A stretch of 64,000 nt of DNA from Terriglobales bacterium (lineage in GTDB: Bacteria > Acidobacteriota > Terriglobia > Terriglobales > Acidobacteriaceae). Shown here piece by piece: positions 50,421-58,616 of the stretch (position 1 is the first letter of the stretch; every line of letters starts with the position of its first letter). The notes below the pieces were generated by a model. It saw nothing but the letters and a program-made list of their open reading frames with translations, searched no databases and was not told where the DNA came from. Position numbers and translations under genes: made by a program. Location: positions 62,001 to 126,000 of the forward strand of contig JAICSO010000008.1 of the NCBI GenBank assembly GCA_025936825.1. The letters run 5' to 3'.

Positions 50421-53400
50421 TCAACGTGCACGGACTTCGAGTTGCACGGGCCGCGCGGTTGAGCTGACTGCCGGGTCGTAGTACTCGTACACGCGCGACT
50501 TGAACGTGCGTGCGCGGATCGGATACTTCGCCCTCAGACGGAACTTCAGAGTCACGGTGCTGTTTGGCGCGAATGAATCGAAGTAGAGGATCGCCTGCGT
50601 CGCCGTTTGCGTGAACTTCTCCATGCGTCCGCTCTTCTTGTTGGCGGTCTGTTCTTGATACGACTGCAGGTCCTCGCTCATCAGGTCGAATCCCGGCGGG
50701 ATGCCAAGATCGACCATCACCATTTTCGCGGTCTTGTCCATGTTGTTCTTGACGGTAGCGGTCGCGGTTGCGATGTCGTCTTGCGCTAAGCGCGTGCGAT
50801 CGTAGGCGACATTGATCGACAGCGGTTCGCTCTGCGTCTTCTCGTCCCACGGCACGAAATAGCTGCCCACCACCTGATACGCGAGTCCGCCTTTTCCCTC
50901 AAAGCGCAGCTTCACGGTGTTTGGTTCATTGGCGTCGAAGGACTTCAGCACGAACTGGTGCAGGAGGTCGTTATTGTCGGAAGTCAACTCCAGGGTGTGC
51001 ACAGTCTTGTCGTTTAGCAGGACTTCCACAGTTCCATGCACGTCGGCTGCGCTCTTCTCCGTCGCAAGAAGCAGCGCGCGGAGCGCCATAATCGTGGCCT
51101 GGGTTGTGCCCCAGGTTCCCGACGCGTCTTTCCTCGCGGCGATGTAGGCCATGCCTTTGCGAGCTGTGCCGGATGCCTCACCCCACTTGAGCAGCGCCTG
51201 GAGAGCGAGTCCTGTGGTCTCGATGCTCGCGCTCTCACCGGTGGAATAGACACCGGTTTCGTCCGCTGTCCACCAGACTTGCTCGCCTTTGTCGACTTTT
51301 GCGTCGAGCAGGTTCTGCATGGCTTGCCTGGTGAACTCGCGGTCTTTACCGTAATCGACGGCGAAGTTGGCGACGACCGCGAGCGTGTACGAATCCGCCT
51401 TCTCACCCATGTGCTTCTCGATGTATTGTTTTGCGCGTTCGACAGCAGGTCCCTGGTAGCCAGTGTTCCCGAGCGACCACGCTAAATAGGCCGTAATGCG
51501 CAGCACGTCGCGGTTGAAGCGGTTGGTCGCACCCTCATTAATGAACTGCGTGTCGGGGCGCCAGCTTCCGTCCGCCTGCTGCTGCGACGCGAGCCACTGT
51601 TGCGTGCGCGAGATCAGACGCGGATCTACGTCGTACACTTTTGACATATCGGAAAATTCCATCAGACCGTAGGCCGTCAGAATTTTGTTCGCCGGGGCAT
51701 TGCCGAACCACGAAAACCCTCCTCCGGGCACTTCGAACGTAAGCAGCCGCTGATACCCGTTGGCAATGAAGCCCTCGGCCTTGGCATGAACTTCGGGCGT
51801 GAGTTTATTGGTCCGTTTCATGTAATCGAGCGCGAGCACGTTCGGATAAGTGCTCGACGAAGTCTGCTCGAAGCAGCCGCCGGGCATGCGCAGAATGGAA
51901 TCCATGCCTTCGATCACCTGGCTTAGCGGCCCGGGATAGAGCCGGACATATATCTTGCTGGCATCCGGAATCGCCTCGGCCGGGAACTGGGCTTCGTGCT
52001 CGACTGTGTTCTCCAGCCGTCCATTGAAGACTGCAGTTTGCTCGCGGCCGTTGGGAATCACTTCAATTTCGCGGACGACAATGTCGGCGCGCTTGGTCTC
52101 GCCTTTCATCTGCGCCGAAAGCGTCAGTTTGTACTTGCCGATGCGCTGCGCCTGAATGGTGAACTGCGATCCAGCTACCCGCGAAGAATCTACCGAGACG
52201 GACTTGTCGGCATCGTCGTCGACCATCGTGAACCAGTCTTCTTGGATCAATTTCAGGCTCACGTCACCGCGAGAGCCGGAGTAGTTGTAAACCGCAATTG
52301 GAATCGAGACGCGGTCGCCTTGCGTGAGCATGACCGGAAGATCCAGATCGACAAAGAAGTCCTGAAAGACCTTCAGGCTTGAAGTTGCACTCCCGAGTGC
52401 GCCGTGCGTGGTCGAAGCCAGCATGGCCATGCGCCATGTGGTGATCGAATCGGCCAGCGGAATGCTGATGGTCGCATGACCATCGCCATCCGCAATAATT
52501 TCGGGGTTAATGTAGAGCGCCTCAGGGAAATACGAGCGCACACGTGCTGTCGGCGCCTCGTCTTTTTTCTCGTTGGCAAAACCAGTCACGCTGTCGGCCG
52601 CCATCGCGAGTTTCGCGGCTGGCATTGGCGCGTCCATCATCTGAAGGGCCGCTGCGTTGCGTCCCACCAAGGGAAGCGATTTCACCACATGAATTGGACC
52701 GCCAACTACGCCGCCGATTACACCCCGCATCTGGCCGGCCTGAAGTTGCAGTGGCCCGGTCGCCGATTCAACTTCCACCGCCTCGGTTACCGCACCTACG
52801 TTCAACTGAGCGCTGAGGACGGCACGGTCGCGCGGCTGAAGTGTGACATTGGAGCTGCCCGCGATTCGGAACCCTTGAGATATGACGCGGATCTCGTATT
52901 TTCCTGCCGGCAAACCCGTAATGCTGAACTGGCCTTCTGCATTCGAGCGCGTTTTACGTCCGACTGCCGTGCCGATGCCGCGAACCTCCACGACGGCTCC
53001 GGGAACAATGGCGCCGCTGATGTCGGTAACCGTGCCAGAAATCTCTGCGAGACCATTGAAAGGCCCACGATCGTGTTCGACGTCAACTCTGACGGGATCC
53101 ATATTTCCGTGTGGATCGACGACGGCCCCGCTGCGAACCTGGACCAGCGCCGCCACATCATCACCGGTATCGAACTGTCCATCGGGACCGGCGCTTCGCA
53201 CGATGTAATGACTTCTGTTCCCAAACCAGCGAGCTGGCTCGATGCGAAGCGTGTTGCCCCAGGCATCCCGCGTTTCCCGCACTCCGGCGTCCTTGAGTGC
53301 AGTAAACGCCTCGTTGATGTTGCCGGCGTTCGTTCCGGAGTCGGTTACGCGTTTCGCCAGCCGCTCCACCTGCGCGATGAAAGCCGTTTGGTATCGCTGT

Positions 53401-55736
53401 GCATACTCTGCATATTTCGCCGTGGGCACGGCGCGACCAAATTCCGTTTCGAACTTGTTGCCGTTGACCATCTCGGTCGCGGCAAACAAAGCCTTGGCCG
53501 CGCGATCATGTTGATTGAGCTTGGAATCCTCCACCGGTTCAACCACGTCGGGCATGCCAATGGAGTGGATCTCGTAACGTGGCTTCATCACTTCCTGTTC
53601 CAGATAGAAAAAGACTTTCGCGAATCCCGGTTGTTTCTCTGCCAGCGCGAACACCGCCTCATCGACAACCTGAACTCCGAGCGCCGCGCTGACGCCTTGG
53701 CCACGAGAATTCGTTACATGGAAGGAAACACGAGCGTCGTCACCGGGTTTGTAGACTGGCGCGTCCGAAGTCGCCTCAATCTTCAATTCATCCGCAGGCT
53801 GCACGAACACGAGTCGGTGGTCCGCAACTGGTTGCGCATTTCGGCCGAACAGGTATGCATTGAAATCCACCACGCCCGCGAGATCTGGTGTCGCGGTGAA
53901 CGAGAGTTCGGCCTGCCGGTGAGCGATATCGATGTCCCGCGTCAAAATTGTTTGGCCGTCTTTGACGACGTCAATGTAGGCGGTTCCACGTTCTTTGGTC
54001 GAGAAGACTTTCAGTTGCACGCGCTCGCCCGCTCGATAGACCGCCTTCTCCGTTCGCAGCAGAATCTGGTCTTCGCCCGTGCGAACCTGCAGCGGGATGG
54101 AGATTGCGGCGGTGTTCCCGTCGCCGTCGCGCGCCTTGACGGAAATATTTTGATCGCCTGAGCCGGCCTTAATCGACGCCACGCCCACGCCGCCATCGTC
54201 CGTCGCGATGCGCTGATCGGAACCGCCGTACAGAACATGTAGGTCGGCCTTCGCCGGAGCCCCATCCGCGTACGAAGAAAGAATGAAAACCTGGTTGTCG
54301 AGATTGGGGACGATGCTTCCGCCCTCCGGCACCGCCGTGATCACGAGCGGCGACTCGCTTACGGTGATCGGCTCGCCGCGAGTCTCCGAATGAGAGGCGG
54401 AGTCTTTCACCGTAGCCTCGACGAGCAGCCGCGCTGCCCCATTGCTCAGCGGACGTCCAGCGAAGTAGTTTGCCAGCTTGATATCAAAGCGATATTCGCC
54501 CTCGCGATTGGTTTTGCCGCTGACCGAACCAGCATCGAAAATTGACACATCCATTCCCGATGCCTTGACGGTCACTTCCGCGTCGTCCACCGGCTTGCCG
54601 AAAAAGTAGTTGGCGCGCACCGTTCCCGTGACGTGATCGCCGGGACGATAGCCGTGGCGTCCTTTGCCGTTATCGAACTCCACCGCAATCCTAAACTTGG
54701 GTAGAACATATTTTTGTACGTTCAGCGCCACTTCCGCCGTGTTCGTCGGCGACTCGCCGTCGCCCATGAGCGCGCGGAGGTGATAAGTGCCAAGATTCAC
54801 TTCATCCGCAAGCCCAAACTCCGCGGAGGCAATACCGAACTTGTCGCTCTTCGTAATTTTCTTAAACACCTTGTTGCCGCGCGAATCTTCGACTTCGAAA
54901 ACCAGCCGTTTATTCACAACCGCCTGGTGATTGGCGCGATCGAGTGCCAAGGCTCGAACGTGGATCGTCTGGCCCGGTTGGTAAATCGGTTTCTCAGTCG
55001 TCAGCAGGATGGAGGCTTTGTCTTCGAGGCGCACAGACTGCGAGAAGTCTGTCGACCCGATCTCCGTGTCGACCGAATACTTCAACTGGTAATTTCCCAC
55101 CAGGCCGGCAGGAAAGCGGAACTGCGCCTGGGTGGTGCCTCGGCGGTTGAGCCGTCCGGAATAAAGCAAATCGGGCTTCAATTCTTCACTGAATAACTCG
55201 ATCCGCACCGATCCCGGCCCTTGTATCAGTTCATTCTGCGAATCGGTAACGATGACCCGCACCGCGGCCTCGCCGCCGCTGAGATACGATTGCTGCGCCA
55301 GAATGTGCACAACTGGCATGCGCAGGATTGCTGAAATGGAATCCGTGCCTTCGATGTTGGGCTTGTGATCGTCGTATTCAAACCGATAACGCAGCCGTTG
55401 CCAAACCACATCCTCCACGCCAAGCGGCTTATCTAACTTGACGCTTTCGTTCCATTGCGACTGCCCAACCGAGATGCCGAGATGGCGTTCAGTGCGACCG
55501 AGAACGTTGTCCTCCGGATCCAATACCTCGACCGTGAGATTGCCTCCGCCCGGTTCGACCGCGTGATAGGGAATCGTGCAGCGGAGCACCCCATGAACGT
55601 AGGTTGCGCTCAGCGCGCCACCACTGTTCACCGGATGAAGGCTGGCGCTGGTAAAGACGCCCGCAGTCAGCGTTACAGCGATCACAAATGCCGCAAATAA
55701 CAGGTTCTTGGCAGGCGAATCGAGTTGCAATTTCAT
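50421..55736 (-). CDS. alpha-2-macroglobulin family protein with Oar-like insert
   Basis: 1771 residues from the ATG at 55736 (GAGGGACTCC upstream), with a signal peptide (LLFAAFVIAVTLTAGVFTS). MG domains and the bait-region domain fill the first 700 residues. A segment with DAWGNTLR and GPDGQFDTGDDVAA (like the GspG pseudopilin calcium site) and a carboxypeptidase-regulatory domain (ISGTVTDISGAIVPGAVVEV) follow. The A2M domain begins near YFPEALYINPEIIADGDG. The thioester motif is CFEQ at about 1288-1291, where animal proteins have CGEQ. The C-terminal receptor-type domain ends the chain. It probably traps proteases in the periplasm. Confidence 0.9.
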   Translation of the reverse strand: MKLQLDSPAKNLLFAAFVIAVTLTAGVFTSASLHPVNSGGALSATYVHGVLRCTIPYHAVEPGGGNLTVEVLDPEDNVLGRTERHLGISVGQSQWNESVKLDKPLGVEDVVWQRLRYRFEYDDHKPNIEGTDSISAILRMPVVHILAQQSYLSGGEAAVRVIVTDSQNELIQGPGSVRIELFSEELKPDLLYSGRLNRRGTTQAQFRFPAGLVGNYQLKYSVDTEIGSTDFSQSVRLEDKASILLTTEKPIYQPGQTIHVRALALDRANHQAVVNKRLVFEVEDSRGNKVFKKITKSDKFGIASAEFGLADEVNLGTYHLRALMGDGESPTNTAEVALNVQKYVLPKFRIAVEFDNGKGRHGYRPGDHVTGTVRANYFFGKPVDDAEVTVKASGMDVSIFDAGSVSGKTNREGEYRFDIKLANYFAGRPLSNGAARLLVEATVKDSASHSETRGEPITVSESPLVITAVPEGGSIVPNLDNQVFILSSYADGAPAKADLHVLYGGSDQRIATDDGGVGVASIKAGSGDQNISVKARDGDGNTAAISIPLQVRTGEDQILLRTEKAVYRAGERVQLKVFSTKERGTAYIDVVKDGQTILTRDIDIAHRQAELSFTATPDLAGVVDFNAYLFGRNAQPVADHRLVFVQPADELKIEATSDAPVYKPGDDARVSFHVTNSRGQGVSAALGVQVVDEAVFALAEKQPGFAKVFFYLEQEVMKPRYEIHSIGMPDVVEPVEDSKLNQHDRAAKALFAATEMVNGNKFETEFGRAVPTAKYAEYAQRYQTAFIAQVERLAKRVTDSGTNAGNINEAFTALKDAGVRETRDAWGNTLRIEPARWFGNRSHYIVRSAGPDGQFDTGDDVAALVQVRSGAVVDPHGNMDPVRVDVEHDRGPFNGLAEISGTVTDISGAIVPGAVVEVRGIGTAVGRKTRSNAEGQFSITGLPAGKYEIRVISQGFRIAGSSNVTLQPRDRAVLSAQLNVGAVTEAVEVESATGPLQLQAGQMRGVIGGVVGGPIHVVKSLPLVGRNAAALQMMDAPMPAAKLAMAADSVTGFANEKKDEAPTARVRSYFPEALYINPEIIADGDGHATISIPLADSITTWRMAMLASTTHGALGSATSSLKVFQDFFVDLDLPVMLTQGDRVSIPIAVYNYSGSRGDVSLKLIQEDWFTMVDDDADKSVSVDSSRVAGSQFTIQAQRIGKYKLTLSAQMKGETKRADIVVREIEVIPNGREQTAVFNGRLENTVEHEAQFPAEAIPDASKIYVRLYPGPLSQVIEGMDSILRMPGGCFEQTSSSTYPNVLALDYMKRTNKLTPEVHAKAEGFIANGYQRLLTFEVPGGGFSWFGNAPANKILTAYGLMEFSDMSKVYDVDPRLISRTQQWLASQQQADGSWRPDTQFINEGATNRFNRDVLRITAYLAWSLGNTGYQGPAVERAKQYIEKHMGEKADSYTLAVVANFAVDYGKDREFTRQAMQNLLDAKVDKGEQVWWTADETGVYSTGESASIETTGLALQALLKWGEASGTARKGMAYIAARKDASGTWGTTQATIMALRALLLATEKSAADVHGTVEVLLNDKTVHTLELTSDNNDLLHQFVLKSFDANEPNTVKLRFEGKGGLAYQVVGSYFVPWDEKTQSEPLSINVAYDRTRLAQDDIATATATVKNNMDKTAKMVMVDLGIPPGFDLMSEDLQSYQEQTANKKSGRMEKFTQTATQAILYFDSFAPNSTVTLKFRLRAKYPIRARTFKSRVYEYYDPAVSSTARPVQLEVRAR

Positions 55737-55766
55737 GGAGTCCCTCGCGAAAGCCGGATGCTTCAA

Positions 55767-56099
55767 CTTCCCGTTCCTGAGTAGAAGAACGTGCGGGGTT
55801 TGTCTTCTTGCAGCCTCTGTAGCGGGATATCGCAGGGGGGAATTGCGCTGGAGGTAATCAGGCGGCCATTACCGTGGCGAGTGCGCAGAATTACTGTCTC
55901 CGAAGGCAGCAACCACTGCAGCGGCAGGTGAGCTGCGAAGCAGCGCAAGAATGAAGCCCCGGGCGTGAGCCCCTGGTAGACAAATGAGGACAAAGCCCCG
56001 AATGGGCGAAAGAGGAGTCGCGGCACAGCTCCGTCAGAGCAGCAAAATATTGCGAGGTATATCCAAAACTGAATCAGAGGAGCTAGCTGGCCTCTGTGA
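55767..56099. repeat. gene-free stretch with palindromic dispersed-repeat style
   Basis: No convincing gene. Hairpin GCTGC/GCAGC at about 55931-55943 and GC-rich inverted words around CCCCGGGCGTGAGCCCC give the region its structure. An 87-codon minus-strand frame is rejected because it looks like a translated repeat (LSSFVYQGLTPGASFLRCFA). Confidence 0.4.
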
Positions 56100-56342
56100 T
56101 CAAGCTCCTTGATCCTTCAGTCGCGCGTCCAGATCTGCCAACGCCGCTTCCAGCATCTGGCGATGGCGCGGGTTCGAGGCAGCTTCAAGTTGCTGAAGAA
56201 CGCGCTGTCGCGAAAGCAGCAGACCCTGGCGGCGCTTCTCTCGCGTCGCCTGCTCGGGAGTGAGTGGAACGCTGCGTGTCTTGGCGGACGAGGCCTCTTC
56301 CTGCTGCTGCTCTACTGACTTGCTTTCCCAACCACGGGCCAT
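56100..56342 (-). CDS. small charged helical protein
   Basis: 80 residues from the ATG at 56342 (MARGWESKSVEQQQEEASSA). It has a Gln/Glu-rich start, then a long basic amphipathic helix (REKRRQGLLLSRQRVLQQLE) and the end LEAALADLDARLKDQGA, likely a coiled coil. No domain is known to me. No ribosome binding site; TACAAT lies 6 bp before the ATG, so the mRNA may be leaderless. It is divergent from the GH5 gene. Confidence 0.65.
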   Translation of the reverse strand: MARGWESKSVEQQQEEASSAKTRSVPLTPEQATREKRRQGLLLSRQRVLQQLEAASNPRHRQMLEAALADLDARLKDQGA

Positions 56343-56543
56343 AAAATCATTGTAGGACCGCAGCGCTACATTTGCGCGAAGCTGTAAGTCCGACCAGTCG
56401 GACTCTAATCCTATTCGATTCCGCAAAATACAACTACTTACGATTCTTGCGCATCCTGAGTGCGTCTGGTGTATGCTGCTGGACGTTTTCAGCTGTAACT
56501 CCTCCCGTGGGCTGATGTTCAATCAGAAAAGGAGAGAACGGAA

Positions 56544-58169
56544 ATGCCGCAAACCTCGTCGATTGCGATTCCCCGCTTTTTGCGTTCTTCGTCGTGCATC
56601 CTTGCCGCGGTTACTTGCTTGTTAGTCACTACTCCGCTCAGCGCCACAGGCTGGCACACGAGCGGCACACAAATCGTGAACCCCTCCGGCGGAACTTATG
56701 TAGTCAGTGGGGTGAACTGGTATGGCGCCGAGACCACCGCGTACACGCCTAGCGGCCTTTGGGCGCAGGATTACAAGTTCATCCTGAATGAGATTAAATC
56801 GAACGGCTTCAATACCATTCGCCTGCCGTACTCGAATCAGATGTGGGAAACAGACCCGGTGCCGTCAAATCACTATGTGGGTCTCTGCCCGACCTGCAAG
56901 AGCAAACATGCGCGCGACATTCTGGCGATGATCCTGAATTACGGCGGCTCAATCGGACTGCACTTCATCATCGACAACCACCGCTCAGAAGCGGGTAACT
57001 CTACTGAGCCCAATGGCCTCTGGTACTTCGTAAACAACAGCAACAACTACCCTGAGTCCAGTTGGACCAACGACTGGGTACATGTCATCGACTGGGTACA
57101 CGGGATCCAGCAGACGCAAGGCGCAACCGATACCGTTGCCGTGAACTATCTTGCTTCGGATGGCTTTCCGATTGTGATCGGGTACGACCTGCGCAATGAG
57201 CCACACACGGTTTGCAGTCGGAGCGGTTGCAATTACCTGGGCGGATCGACTTGGGGCAGCGGCGACGGGATCGATCCAAGTGCCAACCCGAACCCGAACC
57301 CATTTACCCCGAGCTGCATTTCCACATCAACCTGCCACGACTGGCGCCTTGCGGCCGAGCGGGCAGGCGACGGCATTCTTGGCGAGGCAAACACTCACGG
57401 ATGGGACCTGCCCGTCATTTTCGTTGAGGGTATTTCGCAATATCCCGCGGCTGGCGGCACGCAAGCCAATGGCCCGTACGACTTCTACTGGGACGGCGGG
57501 CAATTGCAGGGGATCAATGGAAACTCCACCAACTCCGGAGCGCCAGTGGTCCTGAACGCTGGCGGAACTGCGACAAGCCTGGGTACGTCGATCAGCAACC
57601 AGTTGGTCTACTCCGCACATGATTACGGCCCAAGTCTTTTCCAACAACCCTGGTTTACCACCGATACCTGCTACGTGAGCGGATGTTCTCCGCACAGCTT
57701 AGCCGACGTATGGAAGAATCACTGGGGCTTCATCAACCTCGGACAAATCAATCCTGTTTGGCCAGGACACAGTTCCTATCCATGGAGCAACACTGGAGCG
57801 ACCGCCTACACGTCGGCTCCGGTTTGGATCGGTGAGTTTGGGACAGGTACTACCAACAGCGATATTTTCTCGAGTGGCGCGGGATCACAAGGGCAATGGT
57901 TCACCGACATGGTGAACTTCATCAACAGCAGCTACACGCTGACTTCAGCAAACAATCCGGGCTTCTCGATGCAGCCGCTGGAGTGGACTTACTGGTCTAT
58001 CAATGGCAACGACAGCTTTGCCATCCTGAATAGCAACTGGAATGCGCTCATCCTTCCTGCAAAGGTCTACTCGTTGTTGTGTTTCGACGAGCAGCCGCCG
58101 TTCGCACTGCCAATGGGCACCGGATCAGGTCAATGTGGAAGCACGGGTGCGTTGCCGAACCCGCAGTAA
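56544..58169 (+). CDS. GH5-family glycoside hydrolase (cellulase-like), secreted
   Basis: 541 residues with a signal peptide after an AAAGGAGAG ribosome binding site. The barrel has VSGVNWYGAETTAY, FNTIRLPYS, FIIDNHRSEAG, the acid/base Glu in IGYDLRNEPHTV, and the nucleophile in VWIGEFGTGTT. Four paired Cys occur in the CRSGCN and CYVSGCS stretches. No binding module is attached. It would hydrolyse beta-1,4-glucan. It ends with a strong terminator and is monocistronic. Confidence 0.93.
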   Translation: MPQTSSIAIPRFLRSSSCILAAVTCLLVTTPLSATGWHTSGTQIVNPSGGTYVVSGVNWYGAETTAYTPSGLWAQDYKFILNEIKSNGFNTIRLPYSNQMWETDPVPSNHYVGLCPTCKSKHARDILAMILNYGGSIGLHFIIDNHRSEAGNSTEPNGLWYFVNNSNNYPESSWTNDWVHVIDWVHGIQQTQGATDTVAVNYLASDGFPIVIGYDLRNEPHTVCSRSGCNYLGGSTWGSGDGIDPSANPNPNPFTPSCISTSTCHDWRLAAERAGDGILGEANTHGWDLPVIFVEGISQYPAAGGTQANGPYDFYWDGGQLQGINGNSTNSGAPVVLNAGGTATSLGTSISNQLVYSAHDYGPSLFQQPWFTTDTCYVSGCSPHSLADVWKNHWGFINLGQINPVWPGHSSYPWSNTGATAYTSAPVWIGEFGTGTTNSDIFSSGAGSQGQWFTDMVNFINSSYTLTSANNPGFSMQPLEWTYWSINGNDSFAILNSNWNALILPAKVYSLLCFDEQPPFALPMGTGSGQCGSTGALPNPQ

Positions 58170-58187
58170 CACACCGCTGCAATGAAC

Positions 58188-58217
58188 AGCCCACCCCAAT
58201 ATTGAGGTGGGCTTTTT
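58188..58217 (+). terminator. intrinsic terminator of the GH5 gene
   Basis: AGCCCACC/GGTGGGCT with a 10-nt loop, followed by TTTTT. Confidence 0.9.
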
Positions 58218-58229
58218 CCTGTGCTGAAC

Positions 58230-58490
58230 TCAGGCTGCGCGTCTGCTCGTGTAAGTATCCGACCCGAGTTGCTTTACCAGCTTGTTGTACAAGCCCATGA
58301 TCAGGAAGGCCGGCGCCCATTGGCCGACAAACAATGACCAATGCTGCTTACCAGTAGCTTTCAGAATTGCTGAAGCGGCCATCGACCCTATTGCTGCCGT
58401 CAAGTAGACGGACGACGGTATCTTTGATGTTTGTGACTCGATTGCTCCTGTTACCTGGTCTTCCCGTGTGCCAAATGTGCGTGTTTCCAT
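58230..58490 (-). CDS. small membrane protein, hypothetical
   Basis: 86 residues from the ATG at 58490, behind AGGAGGAAC. It has two hydrophobic stretches (VYLTAAIGSMAASAILKATG and SLFVGQWAPAFLIMGLYNKL). No domain is known to me. It lies between the GH5 terminator and polA. The upstream part of the longer frame has no support. Confidence 0.78.
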   Translation of the reverse strand: METRTFGTREDQVTGAIESQTSKIPSSVYLTAAIGSMAASAILKATGKQHWSLFVGQWAPAFLIMGLYNKLVKQLGSDTYTSRRAA

Positions 58491-58616
58491 GCAAGTTCCT
58501 CCTGAGATTTGTTCGTCGTAAAGGGAAGTCTTTTGGATGGCAGCAAAAGGGATTGGTTTACTGCTGGAGATCGTAGACGACACCGCAGCGTCAGATTTTA
58601 ACGAATGAGCAGCGGC

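Noticed and set aside
52404-54161. A 585-codon open frame on the + strand inside the macroglobulin gene
   Set aside because: It lies wholly antisense to a gene with clear domains and signal peptide; its translation shows no fold or motif. It results from GC-rich codon use.
55763-56026. An 87-codon minus-strand frame before the macroglobulin
   Set aside because: Its translation reads like a dispersed repeat (LSSFVYQGLTPGASFLRCFA) and it overlaps palindromic DNA.
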